Shown here: one piece after another, positions 39,710-49,572 of the stretch | How positions within the stretch are numbered: position 1 is the stretch's first letter | How the letters are laid out: each line of letters opens with the position of its first letter | Assembly (NCBI GenBank): GCA_902536975.1 | Contig: CACAZG010000002.1 | Location: 1 to 64,000, forward strand | DNA: 64,000 bases | From: an uncultured Pelagibacteraceae bacterium | GTDB taxonomy: Bacteria; Pseudomonadota; Alphaproteobacteria; Pelagibacterales; Pelagibacteraceae | Direction: 5' to 3' | Program-made: the position numbers and the translations under genes | Notes under the pieces: model-generated | Database searches by the model: none | What the model saw: the letters and a program-made list of their open reading frames with translations, nothing else | Told to the model about the DNA's origin: nothing

Positions 39710-41035
39710 ATGAGTAAAAATAAAAATCCAGAAACAATAGCTTTACATGGTGGAGATTACAGAAGTGATCCAGCTACTACTGCTGTAGCAGTTCCACTAT
39801 ATAGAACAACTTCATATCAATTTAATGATACTGATCATGCAGCAAATTTATTTGCCTTAAAAGAATTTGGAAACATATACACAAGAATTATGAATCCAAC
39901 TAATGATGTTTTAGAAAAAAGAGTTGCAGCTCTTGAAGGTGGATTAGCTGCGGTTACAGTTGGATCAGGGCAAGCTGCTTCAACTTTTGCGATCATGAAC
40001 GTTTGTCAATCTGGCGATAATTTTATTAGTTCTACTGATTTATATGGTGGAACAGTAAATTTATTTACTCACACTCTTAAAAAGTTGGGTATTGAATGTA
40101 GATATGCTGATCCTTCAGATCCAAGTAATTTTGAAAAATTAATTGATGATAAGACTAGATGTTTTTATGCAGAAACATTGCCAAATCCATACCTTAGAGT
40201 ATTTCCAATTAAAGAAGTTTCAGACATTGGGAGAAAACATAATATACCATTAATAATGGATAACACTGCATCACCTGTGATTTGCAAACCAATTGAACAT
40301 GGAGCAGCAGTTGTAGTGCATTCGTTAACTAAATTTATAGGTGGACACGGAACAGTAATAGGAGGTTGTCTTATTGATGGTGGTAATTTTGATTGGACAA
40401 AAGATCCAAAAAGACAACCTCTATTTAATGAGCCTGATGCTAGTTATGGTGGGGCTAAATGGGGTGAAGTAGTGCCACAATTAACAGGAGCAAATGTTTC
40501 ATTTGCAGTAAGAGCAAGAGTATGTCTTTTAAGAGATCTTGGAGCTCCATTAGCGCCGGACAATGCTTGGGGCATAATCCAAGGATTAGAAACTGCACCT
40601 TTAAGAATGAAACAACATTGTTCAAATGCAGAAAAAGCAGTTGCATTTTTACAAAAACATAAAAATGTTGATAGAGTTATATATCCTACTCTTCATGAGG
40701 GTGAAATCGCTGCAAGATCAAAAAAATACCTTAAAGGTGGAAATGGTGCATTAGTTGGTATTGAAGTTAAGGGAGGAGTTGAGGCTGGCAAAAAATTCAT
40801 TGAGTCTCTTAAAATGTTTTATCATGTTGCAAATATTGGTGACGCTAGAAGTTTAGCTATACACCCAGCCACAACAACCCATAGCCAATTAACTGAAGAG
40901 GAGTTATTAGCTGCAGGTGTTACACCAGGTTATGTAAGGTTATCTATTGGTATAGAACACCCTGATGATATAATAGCAGATTTAGATCAAGCTTTAGGCG
41001 CATCAGGAAAACCTAGTTTGAAGGCTGTAAGTTAA
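39710..41035 (+). CDS. O-acetylhomoserine sulfhydrylase-like Cys/Met metabolism PLP enzyme (copy 2)
   Basis: YTRIMNPTNDVLEKRVAALEGGLAAVTVGSGQAA...VVHSLTKFIGGHG; paralogous to 37502..38833. Confidence 0.85.
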   Translation: MSKNKNPETIALHGGDYRSDPATTAVAVPLYRTTSYQFNDTDHAANLFALKEFGNIYTRIMNPTNDVLEKRVAALEGGLAAVTVGSGQAASTFAIMNVCQSGDNFISSTDLYGGTVNLFTHTLKKLGIECRYADPSDPSNFEKLIDDKTRCFYAETLPNPYLRVFPIKEVSDIGRKHNIPLIMDNTASPVICKPIEHGAAVVVHSLTKFIGGHGTVIGGCLIDGGNFDWTKDPKRQPLFNEPDASYGGAKWGEVVPQLTGANVSFAVRARVCLLRDLGAPLAPDNAWGIIQGLETAPLRMKQHCSNAEKAVAFLQKHKNVDRVIYPTLHEGEIAARSKKYLKGGNGALVGIEVKGGVEAGKKFIESLKMFYHVANIGDARSLAIHPATTTHSQLTEEELLAAGVTPGYVRLSIGIEHPDDIIADLDQALGASGKPSLKAVS

Positions 41036-42044
41036 ACTTAGTATTTATAAATAAAAAATAGATACAAGAACTTACTAAAAAAATAGAACTTATTTGGTGC
41101 ATTGATGCAATTATAATCTGTGCACCATGTAATAAGGTTAGTATTCCTAATATAATTTGTAAAATAATAAAAAAACCTAAAACATTTACAGGCTTATACA
41201 AACATTTGTTCTTATTTTTATATACATTAAAAAAAATACAAAGATAAAAGAAACCTATCAAATACGCTAGATTTCTATGAATAAATTGAACTAGAGAAGG
41301 ATCACTAAAAGCAGAAATTTTAAAAAGATTTGATAGATTATTATCGTCAGGAAAAAAAGAATTACCCATTAAAGGCCATGAGTTATAAATTTTACCTGCA
41401 TCCATACCAGAAACAAACGCACCTATAGTAATTTGTATAAGAATTAACATCAAAAAGGTAAATGTAAAAAAAGTATTTATTGTATTTTGATTATTTTTTG
41501 AGGCTTTAATTTTTAAATAGTTCCAAAAAATCAAGGATAAAATAATAAAAGCTATTAATAAATGTACAGATAATCTAAAATGACTAACATCTACCCTATC
41601 AACTAATCCACTGCTAACCATATACCAACCAATAAATCCCTGGAAACATATTAGTAAAAATATGAAATATAGGTTTAATAATTTTTTAAATTTAATTTTA
41701 AAGGTAAAATAAATTAGTGGAATTAAAAAAGAGATACCAATTAATCTTCCTAGAAATCTGTGAGCCCATTCCCACCAGAAAATTACCTTAAATTCCTTCA
41801 TATTCATGTCATAATTTTGAAGTTTGAATTCGGGAATTTCTTTGTATAAATCAAAGTACATATTCCATTGTGAATTGTTTAATGGAGGTAATAAACCTGA
41901 GAATAACTGCCATTGAGTGATGGATAATCCAGAATCTGTCAATCTCGTAAGTCCTCCAACTATTATCATTATAGAAATAAGTATAAACATGAACATTAAC
42001 CATGAAGAAATTTGATAATTTACTCTTAGATTTTCACTATACAT
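41013..42044 (-). CDS. ctaA: Heme A synthase (COX15/CtaA)
   Basis: VGGLTRLTDSGLSITQWQLFSGLLPPLN...FKVIFWWEWAHRFLGRLIG. Confidence 0.95.
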   Translation of the reverse strand: MYSENLRVNYQISSWLMFMFILISIMIIVGGLTRLTDSGLSITQWQLFSGLLPPLNNSQWNMYFDLYKEIPEFKLQNYDMNMKEFKVIFWWEWAHRFLGRLIGISFLIPLIYFTFKIKFKKLLNLYFIFLLICFQGFIGWYMVSSGLVDRVDVSHFRLSVHLLIAFIILSLIFWNYLKIKASKNNQNTINTFFTFTFLMLILIQITIGAFVSGMDAGKIYNSWPLMGNSFFPDDNNLSNLFKISAFSDPSLVQFIHRNLAYLIGFFYLCIFFNVYKNKNKCLYKPVNVLGFFIILQIILGILTLLHGAQIIIASMHQISSIFLVSSCIYFLFINTKFNLQPSN

Positions 42045-42087
42045 GAACGGATAAATATAATAATTTTTAAATTATCCAATTATATAA

Positions 42088-42381
42088 ATGTCGCCATTAA
42101 AAAAAAGAAAACTCAGTAAAATAAGATCTGATTTAGATAAACTTGATAATTCCTTAATTAAAATAATTAAAAAAAGGACGAATTTGGTTAAAAAAGTTTT
42201 AGCTCTAAAAGAAAAAAGAAAACAAATTGTTGATCAAAAAAGAATCAACTTAATTCTCAAAAATATAAAGAAAAAATCAATTAAAAATAAAATTGATCCA
42301 AAAATTACCCACAGGATATGGAAAAATATGATTTTAGCTTATATTGATTTTGAAAGGAGAAATTTTAAAAAAAGAAAATAA
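42088..42381 (+). CDS. Chorismate mutase (AroQ type)
   Basis: LDKLDNSLIKIIKKRTNLVKKVLALKEKRKQIVDQKRINLIL. Confidence 0.82.
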   Translation: MSPLKKRKLSKIRSDLDKLDNSLIKIIKKRTNLVKKVLALKEKRKQIVDQKRINLILKNIKKKSIKNKIDPKITHRIWKNMILAYIDFERRNFKKRK

Positions 42382-42382
42382 A

Positions 42383-42574
42383 CTATTTGCTATGTGGTGG
42401 TAATTTCTTTTCAATAAAAATTTCGTGTTTTCTTGTTGCTGGATTATATTTTTTTGCTTTTAGCTTAACTTTAGCTTTTTCGCCACCAGCTGGTTTTTTT
42501 ACATAATAGAAAAAAGGGCTATCTGGTTTTTCTTCTGGAACAAGTCTTACTTTAACATGAGTTTTTTTAGCCAT
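42383..42574 (-). CDS. rpmG: 50S ribosomal protein L33
   Basis: MAKKTHVKVRLVPEEKPDSPFFYYVKK...LKAKKYNPATRKHEIFIEKKLPPHSK. Confidence 0.92.
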   Translation of the reverse strand: MAKKTHVKVRLVPEEKPDSPFFYYVKKPAGGEKAKVKLKAKKYNPATRKHEIFIEKKLPPHSK

Positions 42575-42947
42575 TTTTTTCTTTAATTACAGTAATTAAG
42601 TTTTTTATTTTTTTTAATTTAGATTTAATATTATTTTTTTGTTTTATAGTGTTATTGTATAATTCGTCAATATCAGAATTTTCTGAATTTAGCACCTTTT
42701 TTACACCATTTAATGTCATACCTTTATCTTTTAATAAATATTTAATTTTTTTTAAAATATTAATGTCTTTTTCGTCGTAATATCTTCTTTTCCCAAAAAA
42801 AATCTTCGGTTTAATTTGTTTAAATTCTTTTTCCCAAAATCTAATAGTATGAGTTGAAAGATTTCCAGTTTTTTTATTTATAAGATTTAGCAATGCTGCC
42901 ACTTCTCCAATACTTTTATATTTAGAATTTTCTTTAGTATTAGACAT
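42567..42947 (-). CDS. MerR family transcriptional regulator
   Basis: KSIGEVAALLNLINKKTGNLSTHTIRFWEKEFKQIKPKIFFGKRRYYDEKDINILKKIKYLL; next to ihfA. Confidence 0.88.
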   Translation of the reverse strand: MSNTKENSKYKSIGEVAALLNLINKKTGNLSTHTIRFWEKEFKQIKPKIFFGKRRYYDEKDINILKKIKYLLKDKGMTLNGVKKVLNSENSDIDELYNNTIKQKNNIKSKLKKIKNLITVIKEKNG

Positions 42948-43233
42948 CTCTGTTAATATATTCTTTAAATTCTTTAGAAGCTTTAAATAATATCACATTT
43001 CTCTCAGAAATAATTGTTACTTCTTTTGTCCTAGGATTGCGTCCCACTCTCTGATTTTTTTTTCTCAAAATAAAAGTTCCAAATTTAGCAATCTTAACTT
43101 TCTTATTTTTATTAATATTTTCTAATATTATTTGAAGTATATCATCTAACAATGTTTCACTTATTTTTTTTGAAAAACCTATTTGCATATAAATAGAATT
43201 GACAATATCTTTTTTTGTTAGGTTAACTCTCAT
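42940..43233 (-). CDS. ihfA: Integration host factor alpha subunit (HU/IHF family)
   Basis: LTKKDIVNSIYMQIGFSKKISETLLDDILQII...VKIAKFGTFILRKKNQRVGRNPRTKE. Confidence 0.9.
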   Translation of the reverse strand: MRVNLTKKDIVNSIYMQIGFSKKISETLLDDILQIILENINKNKKVKIAKFGTFILRKKNQRVGRNPRTKEVTIISERNVILFKASKEFKEYINRDV

Positions 43234-44241
43234 CTATCTTATATTCTCTTTTATTTGTTCTATAAGTTTTCCTCTAATAGTCTGCTCACAAACTTTTAGA
43301 GAATTTGCAAAACCTATAGAATCTGTTGATCCATGACTCTTTATAACAGGCTTACTAAGTCCTAGCAAAATTGCACCATTATACAATCTTGGGTCTAGTT
43401 TATTCTTAAATTTTTGTAAATTTTTAAAATTTAACAATGAAGATAATTTTCCAATTATGTTAGATGATAAAGCTTTTTTAAGTTCACTTATAATAAAGTT
43501 TGATGTTCCTTCAGCGGTTTTTAGAGCAATATTTCCTGTAAATCCATCTGCAACAATTACATTTACATCACCTTCCATTATATTATTACCTTCAATATAG
43601 CCATTGAAATCAAATAATTGATATTTTTTTTCATTAAGTATTTGATAGGTATCTTTAATCATTGCATTTCCTTTTAATTCTTCAGATCCTATATTAAGCA
43701 AAGCAACATTTGGTTTAACATTTTCATACAAGGCTTTAAGAAGTGCAGAACCCATAATTGAAAAATCTACTAGATTTTTTGAACTACATTCAATGTTTGC
43801 GCCTAAATCTAAAACTACATTCATCCCTCGTTTACTTGGCCATAATGCTGATAAGGCAGGCTTATCAATATTGTCAATCATTTTTAAATTTAATTTTGAT
43901 ATTAGGAAAAGAGCTCCTGTGTTACCAGCAGAAACTATTGCATGAGCCTCATCATTTTTTAATGACTCTATAGCAAGCCATAAACTAGTTTTTTTTCCTC
44001 TTTTAGCAGCTACTAAAGCGGTATCTTCATTTTCAACGATTTTGTCAGTGTGTGAAATCGTAAATCTATCAGATTGTAAATTATACTTTTTTATTAATGG
44101 GTCTATAAGATTTTGATTCCCAAATATTTTATATTGAACTTTTAATGACTTTTTTGAATGTATAGAAATACCCTCAATGATTTTATTTGGCGAGTTATCA
44201 CCACCCATTGCATCAATGGCAATAATTATTGGGTTGTTCAT
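43234..44241 (-). CDS. plsX: Phosphate acyltransferase PlsX
   Basis: IAIDAMGGDNSPNKIIEG...AIVSAGNTGALFLIS...VIVADGFTGNIALKTAEGT. Confidence 0.96.
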   Translation of the reverse strand: MNNPIIIAIDAMGGDNSPNKIIEGISIHSKKSLKVQYKIFGNQNLIDPLIKKYNLQSDRFTISHTDKIVENEDTALVAAKRGKKTSLWLAIESLKNDEAHAIVSAGNTGALFLISKLNLKMIDNIDKPALSALWPSKRGMNVVLDLGANIECSSKNLVDFSIMGSALLKALYENVKPNVALLNIGSEELKGNAMIKDTYQILNEKKYQLFDFNGYIEGNNIMEGDVNVIVADGFTGNIALKTAEGTSNFIISELKKALSSNIIGKLSSLLNFKNLQKFKNKLDPRLYNGAILLGLSKPVIKSHGSTDSIGFANSLKVCEQTIRGKLIEQIKENIR

Positions 44242-44247
44242 ATGAAA

Positions 44248-44427
44248 CTATTCTTTGGGATCTATAACTTGTCTACCCTTATAAAAGCCTGTTTTTAAAT
44301 CTAGGTGATGAGACAATCTGTATTCACCTGACTTTTTATCCTCGATTATATTTTTCGAGGACTCATGAATATGAGAGCGTCTTTTTCCAGCTCTAGATTT
44401 TGTTGTTTTTCGTTTAGGTACAGCCAT
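44248..44427 (-). CDS. rpmF: 50S ribosomal protein L32 (absent from the supplied ORF track)
   Basis: Manual translation: [59 protein letters not shown] (59 aa). Confidence 0.93.
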   Translation of the reverse strand: MAVPKRKTTKSRAGKRRSHIHESSKNIIEDKKSGEYRLSHHLDLKTGFYKGRQVIDPKE

Positions 44428-44429
44428 AA

Positions 44430-44903
44430 TTAAAATTTAAGTTCTATTATATCTTTTGTAAAGTTTTTTAAAGGTTTTTTTATAAGAAAATCTCTATATT
44501 TATCAAAATAATTAACTAATAAATCATTATGCCCTTTAATATTCATTAATCCTTCAATGAAATCAATTTTATCAGAATTATCTATATTTTCCCATTTTTC
44601 AACTTTTTCTAAAATACTGTAAAAAAGATTCACATAATCCTTCATTTTTTTATTAACAGAAACATCTCCATATCCAATTTCTCGTATGGATAATTCTATC
44701 TGTCTAATTACAAAATCAAATAAATTTTGAGCTTCATTTTTAGAAATTTCTTCTTTGAAATGTTTTAAAAAAAAACCAAAATGAAATAATAAAACTATTA
44801 ATCTGTCAGAAAAAGTATCAGAATTTTTTAAATTAATATAAAGATTTTTATTTCTAGTTAATTTTATTAAATTATTGTAAATATTTAGATAATCATTATT
44901 CAT
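44430..44903 (-). CDS. Ubiquinol-cytochrome c chaperone-like protein (CBP3 family)
   Basis: [22 protein letters not shown]...[41 protein letters not shown]; near plsX/rpmF as in other alphaproteobacteria. Confidence 0.78.
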   Translation of the reverse strand: MNNDYLNIYNNLIKLTRNKNLYINLKNSDTFSDRLIVLLFHFGFFLKHFKEEISKNEAQNLFDFVIRQIELSIREIGYGDVSVNKKMKDYVNLFYSILEKVEKWENIDNSDKIDFIEGLMNIKGHNDLLVNYFDKYRDFLIKKPLKNFTKDIIELKF

Positions 44904-45356
44904 ATGAAAAATACCTTATTAATTTTTCTATTATTTTTTACACTTAATTGTTCAATAAATAAAGTTTCAAATACGCATGGTATTAGATTTATTGATAAAA
45001 AATTTGACAAAATTTTATTAAATAAATCAAATAAAAATGATGTAAGAAAAATCATTGGCCCACCATCTTCTATCAGTTCTTTTGGAGACGTATGGTTTTA
45101 TATTGAAAGAAAAAAAGTAAACCAATCAATCTACAAATTAGGTAAAAAAAAGATATTAAATAATAATATAATTATTATAGAATATAATTCTATGGGTATT
45201 GTTAAAAAGAAACAATTATTAGACATCAATGATATGAATGATATTAAAATAGCAGAAGAAATTACTGAAAAGAAATTTAATCAAGATGGAACTCTATATA
45301 ATATTTTAACAACACTGAGGGAAAAAATAAATGCTCCAACTAGGAGAAAAAAATAA
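44904..45356 (+). CDS. bamE: Outer membrane assembly lipoprotein BamE/SmpA
   Basis: Lipobox LNC; KNDVRKIIGPPSSISSFGDVWFYIERK. Confidence 0.85.
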   Translation: MKNTLLIFLLFFTLNCSINKVSNTHGIRFIDKKFDKILLNKSNKNDVRKIIGPPSSISSFGDVWFYIERKKVNQSIYKLGKKKILNNNIIIIEYNSMGIVKKKQLLDINDMNDIKIAEEITEKKFNQDGTLYNILTTLREKINAPTRRKK

Positions 45357-45357
45357 T

Positions 45358-45432
45358 TGGCGGTCCCTAGGGGAATCGAACCCCTCTTTCATGGATGAAA
45401 ACCATGTGTCCTAACCGATAGACGAAGGGACC
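45358..45432 (-). tRNA. tRNA-Glu(TTC)
   Basis: Reverse complement GGTCCCTTCGTCTATCGGTTAGGACACATGGTTTTCATCCATG...GGGGTTCGATTCCCCTAGGGACCGCCA; anticodon loop TTTTCAT. Confidence 0.96.
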
Positions 45433-45467
45433 AGTCGATGATCTTTTATTGTAAATCTTTAAAATAA

Positions 45468-46415
45468 TCAAGTAATCGAAACCTCTTTTTTTACAACTTC
45501 TAAAATAGATTTATTGTGAGTAATAATTGTCTCAGTAATATATTTATTGTTTTTTTTAATAATTCCATTAATTAATTCGCCAGAAGTAATTCCTGTCGCA
45601 CAAAAAATACTTTCACCTTTTATGATTTCATTAATTTCATACTTTTTATTTAAGTCTTTTATACCCATTTGTTTAGCTCTATTAATATCTTTGCTAGAAT
45701 TAAATAAAAATCTTCCTTGAAAATTGCAATTTAATGTTTGAAGTGCAGCTGCTGAAATAACTCCTTCAGGGCCTCCTCCAGTTCCCATAAATATATCAAC
45801 ACCAAATTTTTTATCGGATACTAATAAAGCGCCAGCAACATCACCATCTGAAATATATTTAATATTTACATTCAACCTTTTAAGTTCACTAATTATTTGT
45901 TTGTGCCTGGGTCTATCAAGAATACAAACCGTTATATCAGTATTTTTTTTATTTGTTACTACTGAATAGTTTTGTATGTTTTGTTCAACTGTATTATCAA
46001 GATCAACTGTATCCTTAGGAATATTGTTTCCTGTAGCTATTTTTTGCATATATGTTTCTGGCGCATTAAAAAGATTTCCTTTTTCTGAAACTGCTAAAAC
46101 AGACATTGCTCCAGGAAGATTCTTAGCAACAAAGTTAGTTCCTTCTACTGGGTCTACAGCTATATCAATAAGAGGTCCATTGCCATTTCCAATTTTTTCT
46201 CCAATGTAAAGCATTGGGGCCTCATCTAATTCTCCCTCACCAATCACAACTTCGCCTTTTATGCTCAATTTATTAAGTTGGTTTCTCATAATGTCTGTAG
46301 CAGCTTTATCGGCTAGAATTTTGTCATTTTTCCCAATGTAAGGATAACAAGCTATTGCTGAATTAGATGTTATATCTATAAGACTATTCAGTAAATCTTT
46401 TGATAATTTCATCAA
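45468..46415 (-). CDS. glpX: Class II fructose-1,6-bisphosphatase
   Basis: KNDKILADKAATDIMRNQL...GEVVIGEGELDEAPMLYIGE...DIAVDPVEGTNFVA...GTGGGPEGVISAAAL. Confidence 0.95.
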   Translation of the reverse strand: MMKLSKDLLNSLIDITSNSAIACYPYIGKNDKILADKAATDIMRNQLNKLSIKGEVVIGEGELDEAPMLYIGEKIGNGNGPLIDIAVDPVEGTNFVAKNLPGAMSVLAVSEKGNLFNAPETYMQKIATGNNIPKDTVDLDNTVEQNIQNYSVVTNKKNTDITVCILDRPRHKQIISELKRLNVNIKYISDGDVAGALLVSDKKFGVDIFMGTGGGPEGVISAAALQTLNCNFQGRFLFNSSKDINRAKQMGIKDLNKKYEINEIIKGESIFCATGITSGELINGIIKKNNKYITETIITHNKSILEVVKKEVSIT

Positions 46416-46418
46416 AGT

Positions 46419-47414
46419 TTAAATTTCTAATTTACGCTCTGGATCTTCATGCTCTAATTTAAGCTCGAATTCTCTTAATCGTTTATAAACACTTGCAAGC
46501 TCTATAATTGTTGGCCAGGCTTTTAAGATATATTGCATTGATCCTTCCACACGACCAAATGCTCTTATGATTTGTTGCATTACACCTAATGTAACAGCAC
46601 CAGCAACAATTGCAGGAGCTAGAAATACGTAAGCTGATAAAACATTAGCCTGAAGGTAAGCTATTCTCCCAATATTGAAATAAAGATATCTTATATAACT
46701 CAGAAAATGTATGTTTCTTACTCCATCAAACAGTTCCTCGATGGTTTTTGGTCTTACTGATCCGTCGTCCTCGGCTATTACTAATATTTTTCTGTAAGCT
46801 GCCTCTTTTTTCTGGAGATCATATTCGACTCCAACTAGTCTTAAAATAAGACCGAGAACAATCAAAAAAATAGTACCGCCAACTGACCATATTAAAGCAC
46901 CGACTATTAAACCATAATCCCAATCTCCAAAAAAGAAAATTGGTATACCAATACTTAAACCAAATAATATAGGCATAAATTCTACCAGGATCATAATTGC
47001 TTCTATAAAACTCGTTCCTAATGACTCCATTATTCTTGAAAATTTTATTGTATCCTCTTGAACTCTTTGTGATGCACCTTCAATTTTACGAGCCTTTTCA
47101 TAGACACTATGGTAATATTCAACCATTGCCGTTCTCCATCTAAACAAATAATGTGATGTAAAGTAACTTACAACAACAGCTACTCCTACATACATTGCTG
47201 CTAAAGTAATAAATGAAAACAAACTTGCCCAATATTCATCAATAGTTATTGCATTTGGTGCACCCAATGCTTTTTGTATCATGTCGTAAAATTCACCAAA
47301 CCATTCGTTAATTTTTACATCGATTTTTACCTGTATCCAAAGTGATGATAGTATAATTATTGAACCTATCCACGACCATAAATACCATTTTTTAATTGTA
47401 AAAAATCTAAACAT
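46419..47414 (-). CDS. SbmA/BacA-like family transporter
   Basis: 331 aa; WSWIGSIIILSSLWIQVKIDVKINEWFGEFYDMIQ...YFTSHYLFRWRTAMVEYY. Confidence 0.85.
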   Translation of the reverse strand: MFRFFTIKKWYLWSWIGSIIILSSLWIQVKIDVKINEWFGEFYDMIQKALGAPNAITIDEYWASLFSFITLAAMYVGVAVVVSYFTSHYLFRWRTAMVEYYHSVYEKARKIEGASQRVQEDTIKFSRIMESLGTSFIEAIMILVEFMPILFGLSIGIPIFFFGDWDYGLIVGALIWSVGGTIFLIVLGLILRLVGVEYDLQKKEAAYRKILVIAEDDGSVRPKTIEELFDGVRNIHFLSYIRYLYFNIGRIAYLQANVLSAYVFLAPAIVAGAVTLGVMQQIIRAFGRVEGSMQYILKAWPTIIELASVYKRLREFELKLEHEDPERKLEI

Positions 47415-47695
47415 TACTTAATAAAATTATCTGCATAAGATTTTTTAATTACTTTTCTTTGTTTTGGTTCAATTACTTCAAAATTAATATTATTTTTTTT
47501 AGCATATTCTATAGCAAGTTCTTTAGATTTAAATTCTAAGTTTAACTCAGAATAAGTATCAGTTGAACTCTCCCATCCCATTAAAGGATTCTTCAAAGGA
47601 TCATCAGTTATGAATTCAATTATCCACTTTTCAAACTTCTTGACCCCTGATTGCATTGCAGTTTTTGAAGGTTTGTAGATTTTAGCTTTTTTCAT
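47414..47695 (-). CDS. NADH dehydrogenase accessory subunit (NDUFS4-like, ETC complex I conserved region)
   Basis: IYKPSKTAMQSGVKKFEKWIIEF...NPLMGWESSTDTYSELNLEFKSKELAIEYAKKNNINFEV. Confidence 0.9.
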   Translation of the reverse strand: MKKAKIYKPSKTAMQSGVKKFEKWIIEFITDDPLKNPLMGWESSTDTYSELNLEFKSKELAIEYAKKNNINFEVIEPKQRKVIKKSYADNFIK

Positions 47696-47701
47696 AATTA
47701 A

Positions 47702-47778
<77 letters not shown>

Positions 47779-47873
47779 ATTGCAGTACTAATACAGCAGA
47801 TAAATCAAAATTCAAAGGTTATAATAGTTATAAAATTCTAATAAATTTGATATTTAATGCTATAAGAGATCTT

Positions 47874-48389
47874 ATGATCATAGAATGCCCCATTTGTAAT
47901 AAAAAATTCAACCTAAATGAAAAATTATTACCTAAAAATGGGAGATTATTAAAATGCAGTTCTTGTGAACATATTTGGCATTATAAAACATCCTTGGGAG
48001 ATAAAATAGATGAAGTAAAATTATTTCAAAAAAAAGAAATAGGTTCTGAAGTTGCACCAAAGATTGAAAAAAAAAATGTTGAAAATAATCAGCAAATCAT
48101 TAATGAAATTGCTTCAAAAGTAGGTAAAAATAATTTAACTGACAAAAAAGATAATTCTTTTAAAATTTTAAATGAAAAGAAAAAAAAAATAGACAACAAA
48201 GAACCAAAAATAAAAATGATATTATCAAACTTTTTAATTATAATTATATCTTTAATAGGAATAATATTTTTAATTGACACATTTAAAGTTTATATATCTA
48301 GTTATTTTCCGTCTATATCACCATTATTAGATAGTTTTTACGAAACTTTGTTAGATTTAAAACTTTTTTTTAAAGATCTTACTAATTAA
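47874..48389 (+). CDS. Zinc-ribbon (MJ0042-type) domain membrane protein
   Basis: MIIECPICNKKFNLNEKLLPKNGRLLKCSSCEHIWHY plus C-terminal TM helix; start moved downstream of tRNA-Pro. Confidence 0.75.
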   Translation: MIIECPICNKKFNLNEKLLPKNGRLLKCSSCEHIWHYKTSLGDKIDEVKLFQKKEIGSEVAPKIEKKNVENNQQIINEIASKVGKNNLTDKKDNSFKILNEKKKKIDNKEPKIKMILSNFLIIIISLIGIIFLIDTFKVYISSYFPSISPLLDSFYETLLDLKLFFKDLTN

Positions 48390-48391
48390 TT

Positions 48392-49564
48392 ATGATTCAA
48401 AAAATTACAAAAGGATTTACTTCATTTTTTAAACTTGAATCGGCAAGTGGAATTGTTTTACTTTTTGCAGCAATTATAGCATTAATTATAAGTAATTCAG
48501 AATTATCAGTTTTATATTTCTCAACATTAGAAAAGTATTTGTTTATTGGAATAAATAATTTTGGCATCAAGCTGTCAGTGTTGCATTGGATAAATGATGC
48601 ATTAATGGCAATTTTTTTCTTTTTTGTGACTCTTGAAATTAAAAGAGAATTTTTACAGGGTGAATTATCAAATATTAAACAAGCTCTGCTTCCAATAATT
48701 GCTGCTGTAGGTGGAATGGTAGTTCCTGCATTTATTTATGTTCTTGTAAATCTAGGAGATGGAGAAACTTTAAGAGGTTGGGCAATACCATCAGCTACAG
48801 ATATAGCTTTTTCTTTGGGTGTGTTGTCACTATTAGGAAGTAGAGTTCCTTTGTCTTTAAAAGTATTTCTAACAGCTTTAGCAATCATAGATGATTTAGG
48901 TGCAATAGTTATAATAGCTCTGTTTTATTCTGGTGATTTAAGTTTTAAATATCTTTCGTTGATGCTTTTAGCATTTATCGTTTTATTAATTATAAATAAA
49001 TTTAATATAAAAAAATTTTTACCCTATTTAATTGTCGGAATTTTTTTATGGGATTTTACACATAACTCAGGTATTCACGCAACGATTGCTGGTGTATTAC
49101 TTGCAATAACAATACCTCATAGAAAAAAAGATAAAGATTTTTCACTTTTAATTAAAGTGGAACATGCAATAAGTCCTTATGTTGCATTTGGAATAATGCC
49201 TATTTTTGCTTTTGCAAATGCAGGTGTTTCTTTAGATGGATTATCTTTTTCGTCTTTATTAGATAAAGTTCCTTTAGGCATAGTTTTAGGACTGTTTGTT
49301 GGAAAACAATTAGGTGTATTTATATTTTCATACGCTTCCATAAAATTAAAAATTGCTCAAATGCCAAGTAATACTAGTTGGTATAATTTCTATGGTGTAG
49401 GTGTTTTAACAGGAATTGGTTTTACGATGAGTTTATTTGTTGGTAATTTGGCATTTGTTGACAATTTACAATATATGGATGGCGTAAAAATTGGAGTTCT
49501 AACTGGGTCATTATTATCCACTTTATTTGGTTACTTTTTAATATTACTTACCCCAAATAAATAA
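48392..49564 (+). CDS. nhaA: Na+/H+ antiporter NhaA
   Basis: WINDALMAIFFFFVTLEIKREFLQGEL...AIPSATDIAFSLGVLSLLGSRVP...LAIIDDLGAI. Confidence 0.97.
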   Translation: MIQKITKGFTSFFKLESASGIVLLFAAIIALIISNSELSVLYFSTLEKYLFIGINNFGIKLSVLHWINDALMAIFFFFVTLEIKREFLQGELSNIKQALLPIIAAVGGMVVPAFIYVLVNLGDGETLRGWAIPSATDIAFSLGVLSLLGSRVPLSLKVFLTALAIIDDLGAIVIIALFYSGDLSFKYLSLMLLAFIVLLIINKFNIKKFLPYLIVGIFLWDFTHNSGIHATIAGVLLAITIPHRKKDKDFSLLIKVEHAISPYVAFGIMPIFAFANAGVSLDGLSFSSLLDKVPLGIVLGLFVGKQLGVFIFSYASIKLKIAQMPSNTSWYNFYGVGVLTGIGFTMSLFVGNLAFVDNLQYMDGVKIGVLTGSLLSTLFGYFLILLTPNK

Positions 49565-49572
49565 TTAAAATA

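Noticed and set aside
37841-40646. Minus-strand ORFs 38260..38442, 38837..39043, 39170..39364 and 40455..40646
   Set aside because: Antisense to confident metY/hydrolase genes; no domains
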